The notes beneath the pieces are model-generated. The model was not told the DNA's origin. It saw only the letters and a list, made by a program, of their open reading frames with translations, and ran no database searches. From DATESZ01 sp035283845 (GTDB taxonomy: Bacteria > Desulfobacterota > Syntrophia > Syntrophales > JACQWR01): a stretch of DNA of 8,102 nucleotides. The DNA is taken from contig DATESZ010000163.1 of NCBI GenBank assembly GCA_035283845.1, positions 1-8,102 on the forward strand, in the 5' to 3' direction. A program made the position numbers and the translations under genes. Of the stretch, positions 7,739-8,102 are shown in pieces (the first letter of the stretch is position 1; every line of letters begins with the position of its first letter).

Positions 7739-7842
7739 TCCCTCCCCCTGTGACGGGGGAGGGCAAGGGTGAGGGTGAAAAATGTAATGTTTTCCCTTTA
7801 TATCACCCCCTCCCCTTAATCCCCTCCCGCCAGGGGAGGGGA
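7739..7842. repeat. BIME-like pair of inverted REP-type elements
   Basis: Two imperfect inverted copies of about 40 bp face each other (7739-7778 and 7803-7842), separated by a 24-bp A/T-rich centre. Read outside-in, each copy has a C-rich arm, a short loop, a matching G-rich arm, and a tail ending GGG(T/G)GA-like then GTGA. The left hairpin is CCCTCCCCC (7740-7748)/GGGGGAGGG (7755-7763) with loop TGTGAC. The right hairpin is TCCCCTCCC (7820-7828)/GGGAGGGGA (7834-7842) with loop GCCAG. This is the architecture of REP/BIME elements that are mobilised by RAYT-type transposases and scattered between genes in many bacteria; no transposase is present here. It sits between uvrA and the helicase gene, where transcribed hairpins could stop transcription or protect RNA ends. 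Genome-wide copy number is unknown from this window. Confidence 0.7.
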
Positions 7843-7884
7843 AGTTTCTTAGGGGACTATCTTGAATCAAAACGAAGAAACAAC

Positions 7885-7890
7885 AGGAGG
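7885..7890 (+). promoter_or_regulatory. Strong Shine-Dalgarno fixing the TTG start of the helicase gene
   Basis: A perfect AGGAGG is followed by an 8-nt spacer and TTG at 7899. An in-frame TGA at 7863-7865 leaves no ATG, GTG or other TTG between the stop and this position, so the site decides the start. Confidence 0.8.
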
Positions 7891-7898
7891 ATCGGTAT

Positions 7899-8102
7899 TT
7901 GATCGATTACGAGAAACACCTCAATGATGAACAGCTTAGGGTAGTTATGGAGGATGGTGGACCGCTCCTTGTGATTGCCGGCGCCGGCAGCGGCAAGACC
8001 CGCACCCTTACCTACCGCGTGGCCCGCCTGATAGAAAGCGGCGTGAAACCGGAGAGGATTCTGCTTTCCACCTTTACCAACAAGGCCGCCAATGCCATGC
8101 TT
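7899..8102 (+). CDS. UvrD/PcrA/Rep-type superfamily 1A DNA helicase, N-terminal part (cut by window end)
   Basis: The first 68 residues of an ATP-driven 3'-5' DNA helicase of the UvrD/PcrA/Rep group are present. Visible parts are the Q-motif region LNDEQLRVV (8-16, Q12 contacting adenine), Walker A AGAGSGKT (27-34, K33) within LLVIAGAGSGKTRTLTYRVA, and motif Ia STFTNKAANAM (57-67). These are characteristic of the family. The reading frame is open to the last base of the window, so this is a boundary truncation, not a damaged gene. The start is TTG, set by the AGGAGG just upstream. UvrD helicases remove the incised oligonucleotide and UvrC in excision repair, so placement after mfd and uvrA is suggestive. 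Other members of the family (PcrA, Rep, AdnAB-like or AddA-like proteins) cannot be separated from 68 residues, so no symbol is given. The hairpins and repeats upstream suggest it has its own transcription unit, though I could not identify a convincing promoter. Confidence 0.9.
   Translation, partial: MIDYEKHLNDEQLRVVMEDGGPLLVIAGAGSGKTRTLTYRVARLIESGVKPERILLSTFTNKAANAML

Noticed and set aside
7739..7842. CRISPR array or tRNA in the repeat-rich gap
   Set aside because: The copies are inverted rather than regularly spaced direct repeats, and no cloverleaf or conserved tRNA loop sequence is present.
7705..7902. Plus-strand 65-residue open frame across the intergenic repeats
   Set aside because: It reads through the hairpin repeats, ends at the helicase start region in another frame, and gives a low-complexity translation.

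Overview
The window is a housekeeping DNA-repair locus from a Gram-negative bacterium. All recognisable genes lie on the + strand: mfd (transcription-repair coupling factor), a surA-like exported peptidyl-prolyl isomerase/chaperone, uvrA (excinuclease ABC subunit A), and the first 68 codons of a UvrD/PcrA-type helicase cut by the window edge. The signal-peptide-bearing SurA-type protein points to a two-membrane envelope. Roughly balanced base composition, a single-parvulin SurA-like gene directly after mfd, and G-rich REP-type repeats fit a former deltaproteobacterium (Desulfobacterota, perhaps Syntrophus/Smithella-like). That placement is inference from gene style, not a database match.

Layout. 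1-242 is a non-coding leader with a candidate promoter (TTGACA at 152) that overlaps a 14-bp palindrome. 243-3800 is mfd. A 66-nt gap with no terminator-like structure leads to the surA-like gene (3867-4823). Its TAG stop shares one base with the GTG start of uvrA (4823-7624). uvrA ends inside a candidate intrinsic terminator whose stem-loop contains the stop codon. The 274-nt gap 7625-7898 holds a second hairpin, a truncated REP-like copy, and a 104-bp imperfect inverted-repeat (BIME-like) element. A strong AGGAGG site then precedes the TTG start of the helicase gene at 7899.

How the genes fit together. Mfd removes RNA polymerase stalled at lesions and recruits UvrA, which loads UvrB for nucleotide excision repair. 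UvrD-family helicases classically remove the excised oligonucleotide. Three repair genes therefore sit together, with an envelope-protein folding factor in the middle of the likely mfd-surA-uvrA transcript. All four genes appear to use non-ATG starts (GTG, GTG, GTG, TTG).

I see no evidence of a previously undescribed system. The coding content is ordinary core genome, and the points worth a second look are in the gene arrangement, the start/stop architecture and the intergenic repeats.
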